Assembly (NCBI RefSeq): GCF_001483745.1 | Contig: NZ_LQBL01000032.1 | Coordinates: 186,001 to 250,000 of the forward strand | Direction of reading: 5' to 3' | DNA: 64,000 nt | DNA from: Serinicoccus chungangensis | Lineage (GTDB): Bacteria > Actinomycetota > Actinomycetes > Actinomycetales > Dermatophilaceae | Shown here: positions 45,742 to 55,612 of the stretch, piece after piece | How the letters are laid out: each line of letters begins with the position of its first letter | How positions within the stretch are numbered: the stretch's first letter is position 1 | Program-made: the position numbers and the translations under genes | The notes under the pieces: generated by a model | What the model saw: the letters and a program-made list of their open reading frames with translations, nothing else | What the model was told of the DNA's origin: nothing | The model's database searches: none

Positions 45742-46344
45742 TCAGGTCCTCTTCTCGTCGTCGTCGGCCGGGCTGGCCATGGCGGCCAGCGCCGACCACC
45801 GGGGGTCGATCACGTCGTGCTCGTGCTCCGGGTCGTCGGCCAGGCGTGCCCCGCACTCGGAGCACAGTCCCGGACAGTCGTCCCGGCACACCGGTTGGAA
45901 GGGCAGCGAGGTCACCACGGCGTCCCGGACGACCTCTTCGAGGTCCATCAGGTCGCCGTCGAGAGTCCGCTGCTCGTCCTCGTCGGCGCTCGCGTCCTTC
46001 TCGCTCCCGGGCCGGCCCGCCACCTGCTGGTGGTGCGCCGCCCGGTCCGGATAGGCGTACAGCTCCTGGAACGGGACCTCGAGGGACTCGACGATCTCGT
46101 CCAGGCAGCGCACGCACTCCCCGACCGCCGTGGCCCGGGCCTCCCCCGTCGCCAGGATGCCCTCGACCACCGACTCCAACCGCAGCTCCACCTGCACCGG
46201 CGCGCCGGGGGGGATCGCGATGACGTCGGTGCCCAGGGGCTCCGTCGTGGTCACCACACGAGAGACCTCGCGCATCGTGCCGGGCCGGCGGACCAGCTCC
46301 CGGGTGTCGAACACCCAGTCGCGTTCCGTCTGCTGGGCAGCCAT
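45742..46344 (-). CDS. yceD: YceD/DUF177-family protein
   Basis: A 200-residue protein conserved beside rpmF in most bacteria and linked to 23S rRNA accumulation. The C-terminal part has the signature LDLEEVVRDAVVTSLPFQPVCRDDCPGLCSECGARL with paired cysteines (about residues 150-165), and the middle has TAVGECVRCLDEIVE. The acidic linker (GSEKDASADEDEQ) is variable. The ATG at 46344 is taken over an in-frame start at 46404 because homologues begin with FDTRELVRRPG-like sequence. Confidence 0.88.
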   Translation of the reverse strand: MAAQQTERDWVFDTRELVRRPGTMREVSRVVTTTEPLGTDVIAIPPGAPVQVELRLESVVEGILATGEARATAVGECVRCLDEIVESLEVPFQELYAYPDRAAHHQQVAGRPGSEKDASADEDEQRTLDGDLMDLEEVVRDAVVTSLPFQPVCRDDCPGLCSECGARLADDPEHEHDVIDPRWSALAAMASPADDDEKRT

Positions 46345-46434
46345 GCTGAAGTCCCTCACGTGTGTCTGACCTGCTGATCGGGGTTCGGCCCTGATCCGTG
46401 GCACGGAGGCGGGAAGGACACAAACCGACTGCTC

Positions 46435-46440
46435 AGACTA
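46435..46440 (-). promoter_or_regulatory. Putative -10 of the yceD–rpmF–rnc–mutM unit
   Basis: TAGTCT on the minus strand, ~90 bp before the yceD start. It implies a leader of about 80 nt that includes TCCCGCCTCCGTGCC (near 46412), similar to a stretch in the rpsB leader. Confidence 0.35.
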
Positions 46441-46460
46441 CCGGAGCGGGCGGTCCGGGC

Positions 46461-46943
46461 TCAAATCTGCCCCAGCGCCCGCAGGACGGGCGCGGGGACC
46501 AGGGCGGAGACGTCTCCCCCGAGCCGGTGGACCTCCTTGACCAGGGAGCTGGAGACGTGCTCCAGCGCCGGGTCGCCGGGCAGGAAGACGGTCTCCACCC
46601 CGGTGAGGTGGCGGTTCATCAGCGCCATGGGCAGCTCGTAGGTGAAGTCCGTGCCGCCCCGCAGCCCCTTGACCACGGCCTGGGCGCCGACCTCCTGGCA
46701 CACGTCCACGAGCAGGCGCTCGGCATACGCCTCCACCCGGACCACCGGGGTGACCTCCTGCGGCAGCGACTCCCGGACGAACTCCAGCCGTTGCTCGACC
46801 GGGAACGTGCCCTGCTTGGCGGGGTTGTGCATCACCGCGACGAGCACCTCGTCGAAGAGCGCGGCGGCCCGCACGACGACGTCGACGTGACCGAGGGTCA
46901 CCGGGTCGAAGGATCCGGGGCACACGCAGCGACGGGTCGTCAT
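46461..46943 (-). CDS. coaD: Phosphopantetheine adenylyltransferase
   Basis: Penultimate step of coenzyme A synthesis. The 160-residue protein has CVCPGSFDPVTLGHVDVVVRAA (T/HxGH family motif with TLGH, residues 7-20), VVKGLRGGTDFTYELPMALMNRHL, and the C-terminal SSSLVKEVHRLGGDVSALVP. The ATG at 46943 has TAGGCT 6 nt upstream, so it may have its own leaderless transcript. It is usually next to rsmD; here a hemerythrin gene is between them. Confidence 0.96.
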   Translation of the reverse strand: MTTRRCVCPGSFDPVTLGHVDVVVRAAALFDEVLVAVMHNPAKQGTFPVEQRLEFVRESLPQEVTPVVRVEAYAERLLVDVCQEVGAQAVVKGLRGGTDFTYELPMALMNRHLTGVETVFLPGDPALEHVSSSLVKEVHRLGGDVSALVPAPVLRALGQI

Positions 46944-46983
46944 GCCCGGAGCCTACTGCCGGCCTGCGCCACGACCGCGCGGC

Positions 46984-47526
46984 TCAGTCCTCGTCGTCGA
47001 GCAGCCCGTCCTCCTCGGCCTGCTCGACCAGCGCGCGGACCTGCTCGATGCCGACCCCCTGGTCCAGGTGGTGCCCCCGGACCTCCAGGAAGGCCGCGCC
47101 CAGATCGGCGCGGTCCTTCTCGGACACCTCGTCGCGGGCCGGGTTGAGGATGGTCAGCTCCTCCTCCGTCAGGTGGTGCTGCAGCACCTCGTTCATCGCC
47201 TCGACCGCGTCGTCGAACTTCTGGGTGTCGGTGCCGGCGCACTCCAGCAGGTCGAGCAGCGCGCGGTTGATCTCGGCGTGCTCCTCCTCGCCGTGCTCGG
47301 CCTCGTGCGCGTCGATGGCCTCCTTGCGGCGCAGCCGGGGGTAGACCTTCTCCTCCTCGGCCTCCCCGTGTGCGACGAGGACCGCGGCGAAGGCCTGGCG
47401 GGCGGACTCGCGGTCCGCGCTGCTGTCGCGCAGGTCGCGCATGAGCTCCTCGAAGAGGCGGTGGTCGGCCAGGATGAGGTCGACGACGTCACCGGAGACG
47501 GGTCGGGGGATCGTGTATGAGGTCAT
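46984..47526 (-). CDS. Hemerythrin HHE-domain protein
   Basis: A 180-residue helical protein. The first ~130 residues form an HHE domain: VVDLILADHRLFEELMRDL (first His pair), VLVAHGEAEEEKVYPRL, HEAEHGEEEHAEINRALLDLL, and HHLTEEELTILNPA, together giving the His/Glu set that binds a non-heme di-iron site. Such proteins sense or scavenge O2, NO or iron. The tail has no recognisable domain. CAGGAT lies 6 nt before the ATG. It is inserted between rsmD and coaD, normally neighbours. Confidence 0.88.
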   Translation of the reverse strand: MTSYTIPRPVSGDVVDLILADHRLFEELMRDLRDSSADRESARQAFAAVLVAHGEAEEEKVYPRLRRKEAIDAHEAEHGEEEHAEINRALLDLLECAGTDTQKFDDAVEAMNEVLQHHLTEEELTILNPARDEVSEKDRADLGAAFLEVRGHHLDQGVGIEQVRALVEQAEEDGLLDDED

Positions 47527-47551
47527 GACCCGATCCTGGCAAACGGCCGGC

Positions 47552-48121
47552 TCAGGCGCTCGCCGGGGTGGCGGGCTCGGCGAGGTGCACGGCGGTCTCG
47601 CCGTAGCGGCGGGTGTCGAGGTGGGCCAGCCCGGAGGGCCAGGCCGGCCGCGGGGACCTGGCGCTGCGCTCCAGGACGACGAGCCCGTCGGGGTCCAGCC
47701 ACGGCACCAGCGCGGCGAGCACCTCACCGAGCTCGGCCTCCCCCAGGTCGTACGGCGGGTCGAGCAGCGCCAGGTGGAACGCCTCGCCCTGCGGCCCGGC
47801 CCTGAGCACCTGGGCGACCGGGGCCGTCCGCACCTCGACGCCCGGGAGCCCCAGGTCGGCCGCGTTGCGCTCCACGAGCCGAGCCGTCGCCCGGTGGCGT
47901 TCCACCGCCAGCAACCGGCCCCCGCCCCGGGACACCGCCTCGAGGCCGAGGGCACCCGAGCCGGCGTAGAGGTCGAGCACGGCGCACCCCTGGAGGTCGA
48001 GCAGCGACTCGATCCGGGAGAACACCGCCTCCCGCACGCGGTCGGTCGTGGGCCGGGTGAGCGCACCCCGAGGGGTGTGCAGGCTGCGCCCGCCGGCGGA
48101 CCCGGCGATGATGCGGGTCAT
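47552..48121 (-). CDS. rsmD: 16S rRNA (guanine966-N2)-methyltransferase
   Basis: Methylates G966 of 16S rRNA. The 189-residue protein has the SAM-binding fold with TRIIAGSAGGRSL (N-terminus), AVLDLYAGSGALGLEAVSRG (motif I, about residues 47-66), and the catalytic LALLDPPYDLGEAEL (DPPY). The ATG at 48121 is 5 bp after the recG stop. Confidence 0.95.
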   Translation of the reverse strand: MTRIIAGSAGGRSLHTPRGALTRPTTDRVREAVFSRIESLLDLQGCAVLDLYAGSGALGLEAVSRGGGRLLAVERHRATARLVERNAADLGLPGVEVRTAPVAQVLRAGPQGEAFHLALLDPPYDLGEAELGEVLAALVPWLDPDGLVVLERSARSPRPAWPSGLAHLDTRRYGETAVHLAEPATPASA

Positions 48122-48125
48122 CGGC

Positions 48126-50426
48126 TCACCCCCGCTCCAGGAAGGCCGCCCGGGCCGCGTCGAGCCGGGTGAGGGCCTCGACGAGCGCGGGGTGCCGCTC
48201 CAGCTCGGGGTCGGCCTCGACCGTGCGCCACGCCGCCTCGTGGGCCTGGACGATGAGCTCCTCGTCACGGGCCAGGCGCAGGAACCGCAGCCCGCTGCGC
48301 CCGCCGCTCTGGCTGGCCCCCAGGACGTCGCCCTCGCGCCGGCTCTCGAGGTCCAGCCGGGCCAGCTCGAAGCCGTCGGTGGTCGCCGCCACCTGCTCCA
48401 GCCGCTCCACGGCGCCCGGGTCGACCCCCTCCCCCTGGGTGAGCAGCAGCGCCAGCCCCGGCCGGCCGCCCCGGCCCACCCGACCCCGGAGCTGGTGCAG
48501 CTGGGAGATCCCGAAGCGGTCGGCGTCCAGCAGCACCATGGTGGTGGCGTCGGGCACGTCCACGCCCACCTCGATGACGGTGGTGGAGACGACCACGTCT
48601 ACGCGCCCCGCGGCGAAGGCCACCATGACGGCGTCCTTGTCCTCGGCGGGCATGCGTCCGTGCAGGACCTCGATGGTCAGCTCGCGCGTGGCGGCCAGGC
48701 CGCGCAGGCAGCGCGCCACCTGGTGCACCCCGTGCAGCGCCGGCGGGGCCGCCCCCGGCCCGTCGGGCGCCCCGAGGAGGTCGGCGCCGTCGTCACCGGT
48801 GGTGCCCCCCGACACCGGCACCGACCCGGTGGGCAGCCCCGGCCCGGCGCCACCGGTGCCGGGCAGGTCCGGGTCGTCGACCTCCCCGATCCGGGGGCAC
48901 ACGACATACACCTGGCCGCCCCCGCGGACCTCCTCGGCGACCCGCTCCCAGGTGCGGCGGACCCAGTCGGGACGCTGGCCGTCGACGACGAAGGTGTGGA
49001 TGGGGCGGCGGCCGCCGGGCAGCTCGCGCAGCGTGGAGATCTCCATGTCGCCGTAGACGGTCATCGCCACGGTCCGCGGGATCGGGGTGGCGGTCATGAC
49101 GAGGACGTGCGGCGCGGTGCCCTCGGGCGCCTTGGCGCGCAGCGCGTCACGCTGCTCCACCCCGAAGCGGTGCTGCTCGTCGACGACCACCATGGCGAGG
49201 TCGGCGAACTGCACGTGCTGCTGGATGAGCGCGTGGGTGCCGATGACGATGCCGGCCTCCCCCGAGGCCGCCGCGAGCAGCGACGCCCGGCGCTCCCCGG
49301 TCGACTGGCTGCCGGTGAGCAGGCTGATCCGGGTGCCCTCGGCCAGACCACCGAGGAGCCCGGCCTCGGCGATCGGGCCGAGCATCTGCGACATGGACCG
49401 GTGGTGCTGGGCCGCGAGCACCTCGGTGGGCGCCAGCAGTGCCGCCTGGCCGCCCGAGTCCACGACGGCCAGCATGGCGAGCAGCGCGAGGACCGTCTTG
49501 CCGGAGCCGACCTCGCCCTGGAGCAGGCGGTGCATCGGGACCGTGCGGGCCAGGTCGTCGAGCAGCTCGGCGAGGACCGCCTCCTGCCCCGCGGTGAGCT
49601 CGAAGGGCAGCCGGTGCCGCAGCCGGGCGCCCAGACCGTCCACGGCCGGGACGCGCGGGCGGGCGGGCACGGCCTCGGCGGAGCGGCGGACGCGGGCCAG
49701 CTGGGCCTGCACCGTGAAGGCCTCGGTGAACTTCAGCCGCCAACGGCCGCGCCGGTGGTCGGCCTCGGTGCGGGGCCGGTGCACCAGGCGGTAGGCCTCG
49801 AGCAGCCCCGGCAGCCCCACCTCCCGGCGCACCTCCTCCGGGACGGGGTCGCGCAGCTGCTCCACGTGGTGCAGGACCAGCTCGAGGCACTGGCCGTGGA
49901 CGATCGGCGACAGCCCCTTGGTGGCGGTGTAGACCGGGACCAGGCCGTCCAGCAGCCACTGCGCGCCGCCCTCGCCGTCCTCACCCAGGGTGGCGTAGTC
50001 CGGGTGGGTGAGCTGGAGGGTCTCGCGCCACACCCCGACCTGGCCCGAGCACACCACGCGCACCCCCGGCCGCAGGCGGTCCTGGTGACCGAAGGGCTTG
50101 AAGAAGGTCAGCTCGATCGTGCCGCCCGCGTCGTCGGCGACCTCCACCACGAGCCGGCGACCCCGGCGGTTGCGCATCTGGTGGGTCGTCGCGGCCCGCA
50201 CCGTTCCGACCACGACGACGTCCTCGCCGTGCGGCAGGTCGCGGAAGGCGGTGGGGCGGGCGGGGTCGAGGTAGGTCCGGGGGAGCCAGTCCAGCAGCTG
50301 GCCCACCGTGCGGATGCCGCGCGCCCGCTCCAGCGTCCGGGCGCTCGTGCCGACGACGTCGCGCAGCCCGATGTCCAGGGGGTTGAGGTCGCCGTCCGCC
50401 ACGGCGCGCAGGTGCCGCTGCGCCAT
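48126..50426 (-). CDS. recG: ATP-dependent DNA helicase RecG
   Basis: Remodels stalled replication forks and D-loops. The 766-residue protein has the N-terminal OB wedge domain (about residues 50-150), the DEAD-like core with [19 protein letters not shown] (Walker A), [17 protein letters not shown] (DEQH box), [17 protein letters not shown], and [19 protein letters not shown] (motif VI). An insert of about 45 Gly/Pro/Ala residues lies within the second helicase domain (about 525-575). It overlaps the DAK gene stop by one base (TGATG). Confidence 0.95.
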   Translation of the reverse strand: MAQRHLRAVADGDLNPLDIGLRDVVGTSARTLERARGIRTVGQLLDWLPRTYLDPARPTAFRDLPHGEDVVVVGTVRAATTHQMRNRRGRRLVVEVADDAGGTIELTFFKPFGHQDRLRPGVRVVCSGQVGVWRETLQLTHPDYATLGEDGEGGAQWLLDGLVPVYTATKGLSPIVHGQCLELVLHHVEQLRDPVPEEVRREVGLPGLLEAYRLVHRPRTEADHRRGRWRLKFTEAFTVQAQLARVRRSAEAVPARPRVPAVDGLGARLRHRLPFELTAGQEAVLAELLDDLARTVPMHRLLQGEVGSGKTVLALLAMLAVVDSGGQAALLAPTEVLAAQHHRSMSQMLGPIAEAGLLGGLAEGTRISLLTGSQSTGERRASLLAAASGEAGIVIGTHALIQQHVQFADLAMVVVDEQHRFGVEQRDALRAKAPEGTAPHVLVMTATPIPRTVAMTVYGDMEISTLRELPGGRRPIHTFVVDGQRPDWVRRTWERVAEEVRGGGQVYVVCPRIGEVDDPDLPGTGGAGPGLPTGSVPVSGGTTGDDGADLLGAPDGPGAAPPALHGVHQVARCLRGLAATRELTIEVLHGRMPAEDKDAVMVAFAAGRVDVVVSTTVIEVGVDVPDATTMVLLDADRFGISQLHQLRGRVGRGGRPGLALLLTQGEGVDPGAVERLEQVAATTDGFELARLDLESRREGDVLGASQSGGRSGLRFLRLARDEELIVQAHEAAWRTVEADPELERHPALVEALTRLDAARAAFLERG

Positions 50427-52108
50427 CACTCGACCCCGATCAGCACGGCATAGGTCGGCTGTCCCCCGTCCAGGACGGAGAGCTCGACCTCGGCGCCGGC
50501 GGCGCGACCGGTCAGCTGCCGCTCGACCTCGGCGCGCACCGGCGCGTCGCCCCCCTCGCCGAGCAGGACGGTGACCAGCTCGACGCCGGGGTGCCAGAGG
50601 GTGTCGAGCACCGCCTCGGCGGCCGGCGCCAGGGCGTCCTCGACGGCGACGATGGCGTGGTCCACGATGCCGAGCCACTGGCCGGGGCGGCACGGACCGA
50701 CGGGGGTGTCGGCGCCGCGGTCGGCCCGGGTGAGCGCGCCCCCGTGCACCCCGCCGGCGGCCTCCCGCATCGTGCGTGCGGCGCCCTCGAGCCGCCCGTG
50801 CGGGTCGAGGACGGCCAGGGCGGCCAGCCCCTCGGGCAGCGAGCGGGTGGGCACCACCTCCACCGCCAGTCCCTCCCGCCGCGCCTCCGCGGCCGCGGCC
50901 CGCGCCACCATGACCATGTCCTCGTCGTTGGGCAGCACCAGCACCCCCTCGGACTCGCAGGCCCGGATCGCGGCGAGGAGCTGGCCGGCCGAGGCGCGAC
51001 GCCGTGGGCCGCTGGGCACGAGGACGGCACCGGCCGACGCCATGAGCGCGGCCACGCCCTCGCCGAGCACGCAGCTGACCACCTGGAGACCGGTGGGCAG
51101 ACCGGCCGGACCGCCGTCGGGGCGGCCGTCGCAGCGGGGGCCGTCCCCTGGGCCGTGGGCCGCCCCGTCCCCGGTGAGGGAGGTGTGCCGGACCTCGCTC
51201 ACGACGCCGGCCAGCCCCCCGGCCTCGAGCGCGGCCGAGGGGTCGTCGAGGTGGACGTGCACCTGGTAGTCGTGCGGCCCGCCGGCCACGACCACGGAGT
51301 CGCCCACGTGGGTGAGGTGGGAGCGCAGCCGCGCGGCGCGCTCGGGGTCGCTGCCGGTCAGCAGGAACATGACCTCGACGGTCCCGCCGGCCTCCACCGC
51401 CCCGCCGGACGCGGGCTGTCCGGCGCCGGTCGACCACCAGCCGGGCACCTCGCCGTCGGCGCCGGCCGGCCGGTCGAGCAGCACGGTGTGCAGCGCCTCG
51501 ACGACCAGCACCAGCCCTGCCCCGCCCGCGTCCACGACCCCGGCGTCGCGCAGCTCGGCGAGCTGGTCGGGGGTGCGGGCGAGCGCGTCCTGGGCGGCGT
51601 CCAGGGCGGCCGCGACCACCTCGGCGACGTCGCGCTCCCCCGCCTCCACCGCCCCCCTCGCGCCCTGGGCGGCGGCCCTGGCGACGGTGAGGATGGTCCC
51701 CTCCACCGGTGTCGCCAGGGCGTCCCAGGCGCTGCGCGCCGCCTGCTCGAAGGCCGCGGCGACCTCCTCGGGGCCGACCGCCCCGACGTCGGGGCCGACG
51801 GCGTCCGCCAGCCCCCGGGCGAGCTGGGCCAGGATGACCCCCGAGTTGCCGCGGGCGGCCAGCAGCATCCCGCGGGCGATGAGGTGCAGACCGTCCCGCA
51901 GGCCGCCGCCGTCCTCACCCAGCTCGACCTGGACCCGGACGTGCTCCAGGGCCCCGTCGAGGGTGAGGAACATGTTGGTGCCGGTGTCGCCGTCGGCCAC
52001 GGGGAAGACGTTGAGCGCGTCGACCTGCTCGCGCGCCGCCGCGAGGGACAGCCGTGCCGTCATCGCCCACCGGCGGGCGGTCGCGAGGTCGAGGGCTGGT
52101 CCGGGCAC
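50426..52108 (-). CDS. DAK2/DegV-type protein (FakA-like fatty acid kinase)
   Basis: A 560-residue protein matching the FakA (YloV) layout: an N-terminal DhaL/DAK2 kinase domain with [18 protein letters not shown] (Mg-ATP Asp cluster, about residues 32-49) and [18 protein letters not shown], a linker, and a C-terminal DegV-like region ([50 protein letters not shown]). FakA phosphorylates fatty acids carried by FakB; no FakB is visible here. The GTG at 52108 follows TAGGTT by 6 nt on the minus strand. It is co-directional with recG. Confidence 0.82.
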   Translation of the reverse strand: MPGPALDLATARRWAMTARLSLAAAREQVDALNVFPVADGDTGTNMFLTLDGALEHVRVQVELGEDGGGLRDGLHLIARGMLLAARGNSGVILAQLARGLADAVGPDVGAVGPEEVAAAFEQAARSAWDALATPVEGTILTVARAAAQGARGAVEAGERDVAEVVAAALDAAQDALARTPDQLAELRDAGVVDAGGAGLVLVVEALHTVLLDRPAGADGEVPGWWSTGAGQPASGGAVEAGGTVEVMFLLTGSDPERAARLRSHLTHVGDSVVVAGGPHDYQVHVHLDDPSAALEAGGLAGVVSEVRHTSLTGDGAAHGPGDGPRCDGRPDGGPAGLPTGLQVVSCVLGEGVAALMASAGAVLVPSGPRRRASAGQLLAAIRACESEGVLVLPNDEDMVMVARAAAAEARREGLAVEVVPTRSLPEGLAALAVLDPHGRLEGAARTMREAAGGVHGGALTRADRGADTPVGPCRPGQWLGIVDHAIVAVEDALAPAAEAVLDTLWHPGVELVTVLLGEGGDAPVRAEVERQLTGRAAGAEVELSVLDGGQPTYAVLIGVE

Positions 52109-52153
52109 GCCCCCAACCTAGTGCCCGCCCCCGACCACCCCCGCAGCCCCGCA

Positions 52154-52285
52154 CCGGACGCGTGCTCAGCCCGCACAGGACGTCCGCTCAGCGCCATCCG
52201 GACGCGTGCTCAGCCCGCACCGGACGTCCGCTCGGCGCCATCCGGACGCGTGCTCAGGCCGCACAGGACGTCCGCTCGGCGCCGT
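52154..52285. repeat. Three tandem copies of a 44-bp unit upstream of rpmB
   Basis: Units begin at 52154, 52198 and 52242 with period exactly 44, and a fourth starts at 52286 but stops after CCGGACGC. Each unit is itself two related halves (GGACGCGTGCTCAGC… and GGACGTCCGCTCAGC…). Copies differ at only a few bases (e.g. CAGCGCCATC / CGGCGCCATC). It occupies most of the 300-bp divergent gap between the DAK gene and rpmB. Confidence 0.92.
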
Positions 52286-52331
52286 CCGGACGCACCCACG
52301 CCGGGATTTGGGCGCCGCGAGCGCCGTCCGG

Positions 52332-52337
52332 TACGCT
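52332..52337 (+). promoter_or_regulatory. Putative rpmB promoter -10
   Basis: TACGCT, with TTGGGC (52308-52313) 18 bp upstream as a possible -35, and a leader of about 65 nt to the rpmB GTG that contains AGGAG 6 nt before the start. It lies just after the 44-bp repeats. Confidence 0.4.
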
Positions 52338-52408
52338 GGTCCGGTTGCCCGCGCGCCCCGACGCCGTGGGCCCTCGACCTCTCACCGGACGACCTTCAGG
52401 AGAACACC

Positions 52409-52594
52409 GTGGCTGCCACTTGCGACGTCTGCGCCAAGGGACCGAGCTTCGGTCACAGCATCTCGCACTCGCACCGCCGCACCAAGCGCCGTTGGAACCC
52501 CAACATCCAGCGCGTGCGCACCACCATCGGCGGCACCTCGAAGCGACTCAACGTCTGCACCTCCTGCCTGAAGGCGGGCAAGGTCACCCGCTGA
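52409..52594 (+). CDS. rpmB: 50S ribosomal protein L28
   Basis: The 61-residue protein has [33 protein letters not shown] and ends in a [10 protein letters not shown] zinc ribbon half; with CDVC near the start this is the four-Cys zinc-binding form. The GTG at 52409 has AGGAG 6 nt upstream. It is isolated on the plus strand between the DAK and thiL genes, the usual order. Confidence 0.97.
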   Translation: MAATCDVCAKGPSFGHSISHSHRRTKRRWNPNIQRVRTTIGGTSKRLNVCTSCLKAGKVTR

Positions 52595-52668
52595 CCTCCC
52601 CCTCGGCAGGCACGTGAGCCGGCGGCACCCACCAGGGTGCCGCCGGCTCCGTCGTTCCCGTCGCCCCC

Positions 52669-53688
52669 TCACCCGCCGTAGTGGTCCCAGCCCCCGCGGG
52701 CGGGGTCGAGACAGTCCGGGCCGAGCCAGACCCCGGCGCCGCCGCCGTCGGGCGCCACCACGTCGCCGAGGAGGACCCACCCGTACGGCACGGCGTCGGG
52801 GACGAAGGTGGCGAGCAGCACGTGCTCCTCCCCGCCGCCCAGCACGGCCCGGCGGGCAGCCTCGGCCGGCACCCCGTCCAGGGCGGCGGCGAGGGCGTCC
52901 ACCGCCCCGGGCCGCAGGTCGATCCGCACGTCGCTGGCCCTGGCCACGCGGTCGGCGTCACGGACCAGCCCGTCGGACACGTCGATCATCGACGATGCCC
53001 CCGCGAGCGCGGCCCGCGGCCCCTGACCCAGGTCGGTCCAGGGACGCCGGTGGTAGTCGACCCACGCCCCCTCGTGGCGTCCCTCGAGCAGCTGGGCGAG
53101 CCCCGCCCCCGAGCGACCCAGCGGCCCGGAGACGGCGAGCACGTCACCCGGACGGGCACCGTCTCGCCGGACCGGGTGCTCCACCCCCTCCGGCAGCTCG
53201 CCCAGCGCGGTGACACCGACCATGACCACGCCGTCCGGCGCCGCGCCGAGGTCACCCCCGACGACCGGGACACCGCTGCGCCGCGAGGCCCACGCCATAC
53301 CCTCCGCCAGGCCGCGCGCCCACGCCACCGGCAGCCGCGGGTGCGCCGCGAGCGTGACGAGCAGACCGGTGCCCGCCCCGCCCATCGAGGCGATGTCGGC
53401 GAGGTTCTGCGTCGTGGCCTTGACCCCGACGTCCTGCGGCGTCGACCAGTCGTCGCGCCAGTCGTGGCCCAGCACCATGGTGTCCGTGGTCGCGAGCACC
53501 GCTGCCCGCCGCACCCGCAGGTATGCCGTGTCGTCACCCGGGCCCACGAGCACGCCGTCGACCGGCTGGTCGGCGAGGGCGGCGAAGACCTCGGCGAGCA
53601 CGCCCCGCTCCCCCACCTCCCCGAGCAGCGGCCCCGTCGTCGCGCCCTCACCGGGGCCCACCCGTCCACCGTCCTCGCTCGCGTCCAC
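52669..53688 (-). CDS. thiL: Thiamine-monophosphate kinase
   Basis: Phosphorylates thiamine phosphate to thiamine diphosphate. The 339-residue PurM/ThiL fold has GVLVGPGDDTAYLRV (ATP/metal loop), VLATTDTMVLGHDWR, KATTQNLADIASMGG, PVVGGDLGAAPDG, SSMIDVSDGLVRDADRVA and GGGEEHVLLATF. The GTG at 53688 is taken over a longer frame to 53709 because TACCGT lies 6 nt upstream on the minus strand. Divergent from the Lrp-domain gene. Confidence 0.92.
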   Translation of the reverse strand: MDASEDGGRVGPGEGATTGPLLGEVGERGVLAEVFAALADQPVDGVLVGPGDDTAYLRVRRAAVLATTDTMVLGHDWRDDWSTPQDVGVKATTQNLADIASMGGAGTGLLVTLAAHPRLPVAWARGLAEGMAWASRRSGVPVVGGDLGAAPDGVVMVGVTALGELPEGVEHPVRRDGARPGDVLAVSGPLGRSGAGLAQLLEGRHEGAWVDYHRRPWTDLGQGPRAALAGASSMIDVSDGLVRDADRVARASDVRIDLRPGAVDALAAALDGVPAEAARRAVLGGGEEHVLLATFVPDAVPYGWVLLGDVVAPDGGGAGVWLGPDCLDPARGGWDHYGG

Positions 53689-53694
53689 CCCCGC

Positions 53695-53704
53695 ACGGTA
53701 GCCT
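53695..53704. promoter_or_regulatory. Overlapping divergent -10 hexamers, thiL / Lrp-domain gene
   Basis: TACCGT on the minus strand (53695-53700) and TAGCCT on the plus strand (53699-53704) share TA at 53699-53700. thiL then starts 6 nt away (leaderless), while the plus-strand gene has a short leader with AGGAGG (53725-53730) and starts at 53736. Confidence 0.5.
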
Positions 53705-53735
53705 CCCACCCACCGAGCCGGATCAGGAGGAAGCC

Positions 53736-53969
53736 GTGGTCAAGGCATACATGCTCGTCCAGACCCAGGTCGGGGCGTCCGCGCAGGTCACCCGCACCCT
53801 CCGGGGCCTCGCGGGGGTGGTGAGCGCCGAAGACGTCGCCGGGCCCTACGACGTCATCGCCGTCGTGCAGGCGCCCACGGTCGCCGAGCTCGGCCGAGGG
53901 GTGATCGCCCGCGTCCTCGAGGTCCCCGACATCACCCGCACGACGACGTGCACGGTCGTCGAGCTCTGA
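53736..53969 (+). CDS. Stand-alone Lrp/AsnC ligand-binding (RAM) domain protein
   Basis: A 77-residue protein corresponding to the C-terminal RAM domain of Lrp/AsnC regulators: VKAYMLVQTQVGASAQVTRTLRGLAGVVSAEDVAGPYDVIAVVQAPTVAELG, with the VAGPYDVI motif; there is no DNA-binding domain. Such single-domain proteins bind amino acids and can partner full-length Lrp proteins. The GTG at 53736 has AGGAGG 5 nt upstream. Its 3' end overlaps the DUF3515 gene by 22 bp. Confidence 0.85.
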   Translation: MVKAYMLVQTQVGASAQVTRTLRGLAGVVSAEDVAGPYDVIAVVQAPTVAELGRGVIARVLEVPDITRTTTCTVVEL

Positions 53970-54421
53970 GGGGCCTGCTGCCCGCGACCGCCGTCGTGCT
54001 CGCGCTGGGCGGGTGCGGGGACGGGGCGGTGCGGGCGGTGCCCTTCGACGCCGCCGACTCCGCGCCCTGCCAGGAGGTGGCGCGCCACTGGCCCAGCACG
54101 ATCGGGCCCTACGAGGCGCGGGTCACCGCCGTCCAGTCCGAGGGGGTGGCGGCCTGGGGCGACCCTCCCATCGTCGCGCGCTGCGGCAAGGCGCCGCCCG
54201 GTCCGACGACCGACCCGTGCATCGACGTCAACGGCGTCGACTGGGTGGCCACCCAGCTGGACGACGGCGGCACGATGTTCACGACCTACGGGCGCGAGCC
54301 GGCGCTGGAGGTGCTGGTGCCGGCGGACTACGACAGCCACCCCCTGCTGCTGCCGCCCCTGGGCGACGCCGCCGAGGCGGTGCCGCAGACCCTCGGGGAG
54401 TGCTCCTCGACCGACGGCTGA
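53948..54421 (+). CDS. DUF3515-family lipoprotein
   Basis: A 157-residue exported protein. The N-terminus has basic residues, a hydrophobic segment (LLPATAVVLALGGC) and a lipobox-like LGGC (about C23), so it is probably a lipoprotein. The DUF3515 body follows: CQEVARHWPSTIG, AAWGDPPIVARCG, VDWVATQ, FTTYGREPALEVLVPADYDSHP. The family is confined to Actinobacteria and usually lies next to ddl or thiL as here. Function unknown. The GTG start overlaps the preceding gene; start placement is moderately sure. Confidence 0.82.
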   Translation: MHGRRALRGLLPATAVVLALGGCGDGAVRAVPFDAADSAPCQEVARHWPSTIGPYEARVTAVQSEGVAAWGDPPIVARCGKAPPGPTTDPCIDVNGVDWVATQLDDGGTMFTTYGREPALEVLVPADYDSHPLLLPPLGDAAEAVPQTLGECSSTDG

Positions 54422-54423
54422 GG

Positions 54424-55557
<1,134 letters not shown>

Positions 55558-55612
55558 CGCCGCCGAGCCTAGCCAAGGTGGTGCGGGCGCCCGCGCAGGA
55601 CGCGCACGCCGC

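Noticed and set aside
46416-46424. GGACACAAA shared by the rplS (21744-21752) and yceD leaders
   Set aside because: The distance to the likely -10 hexamers differs (about 5 vs 10 nt) and only two copies were found, so a common regulatory element cannot be supported.
52109-52408. Coding frame running through the 44-bp repeats
   Set aside because: It is open in several frames because the repeat has no stop, yet codes for repetitive Arg/Pro/Ala sequence with no family resemblance.
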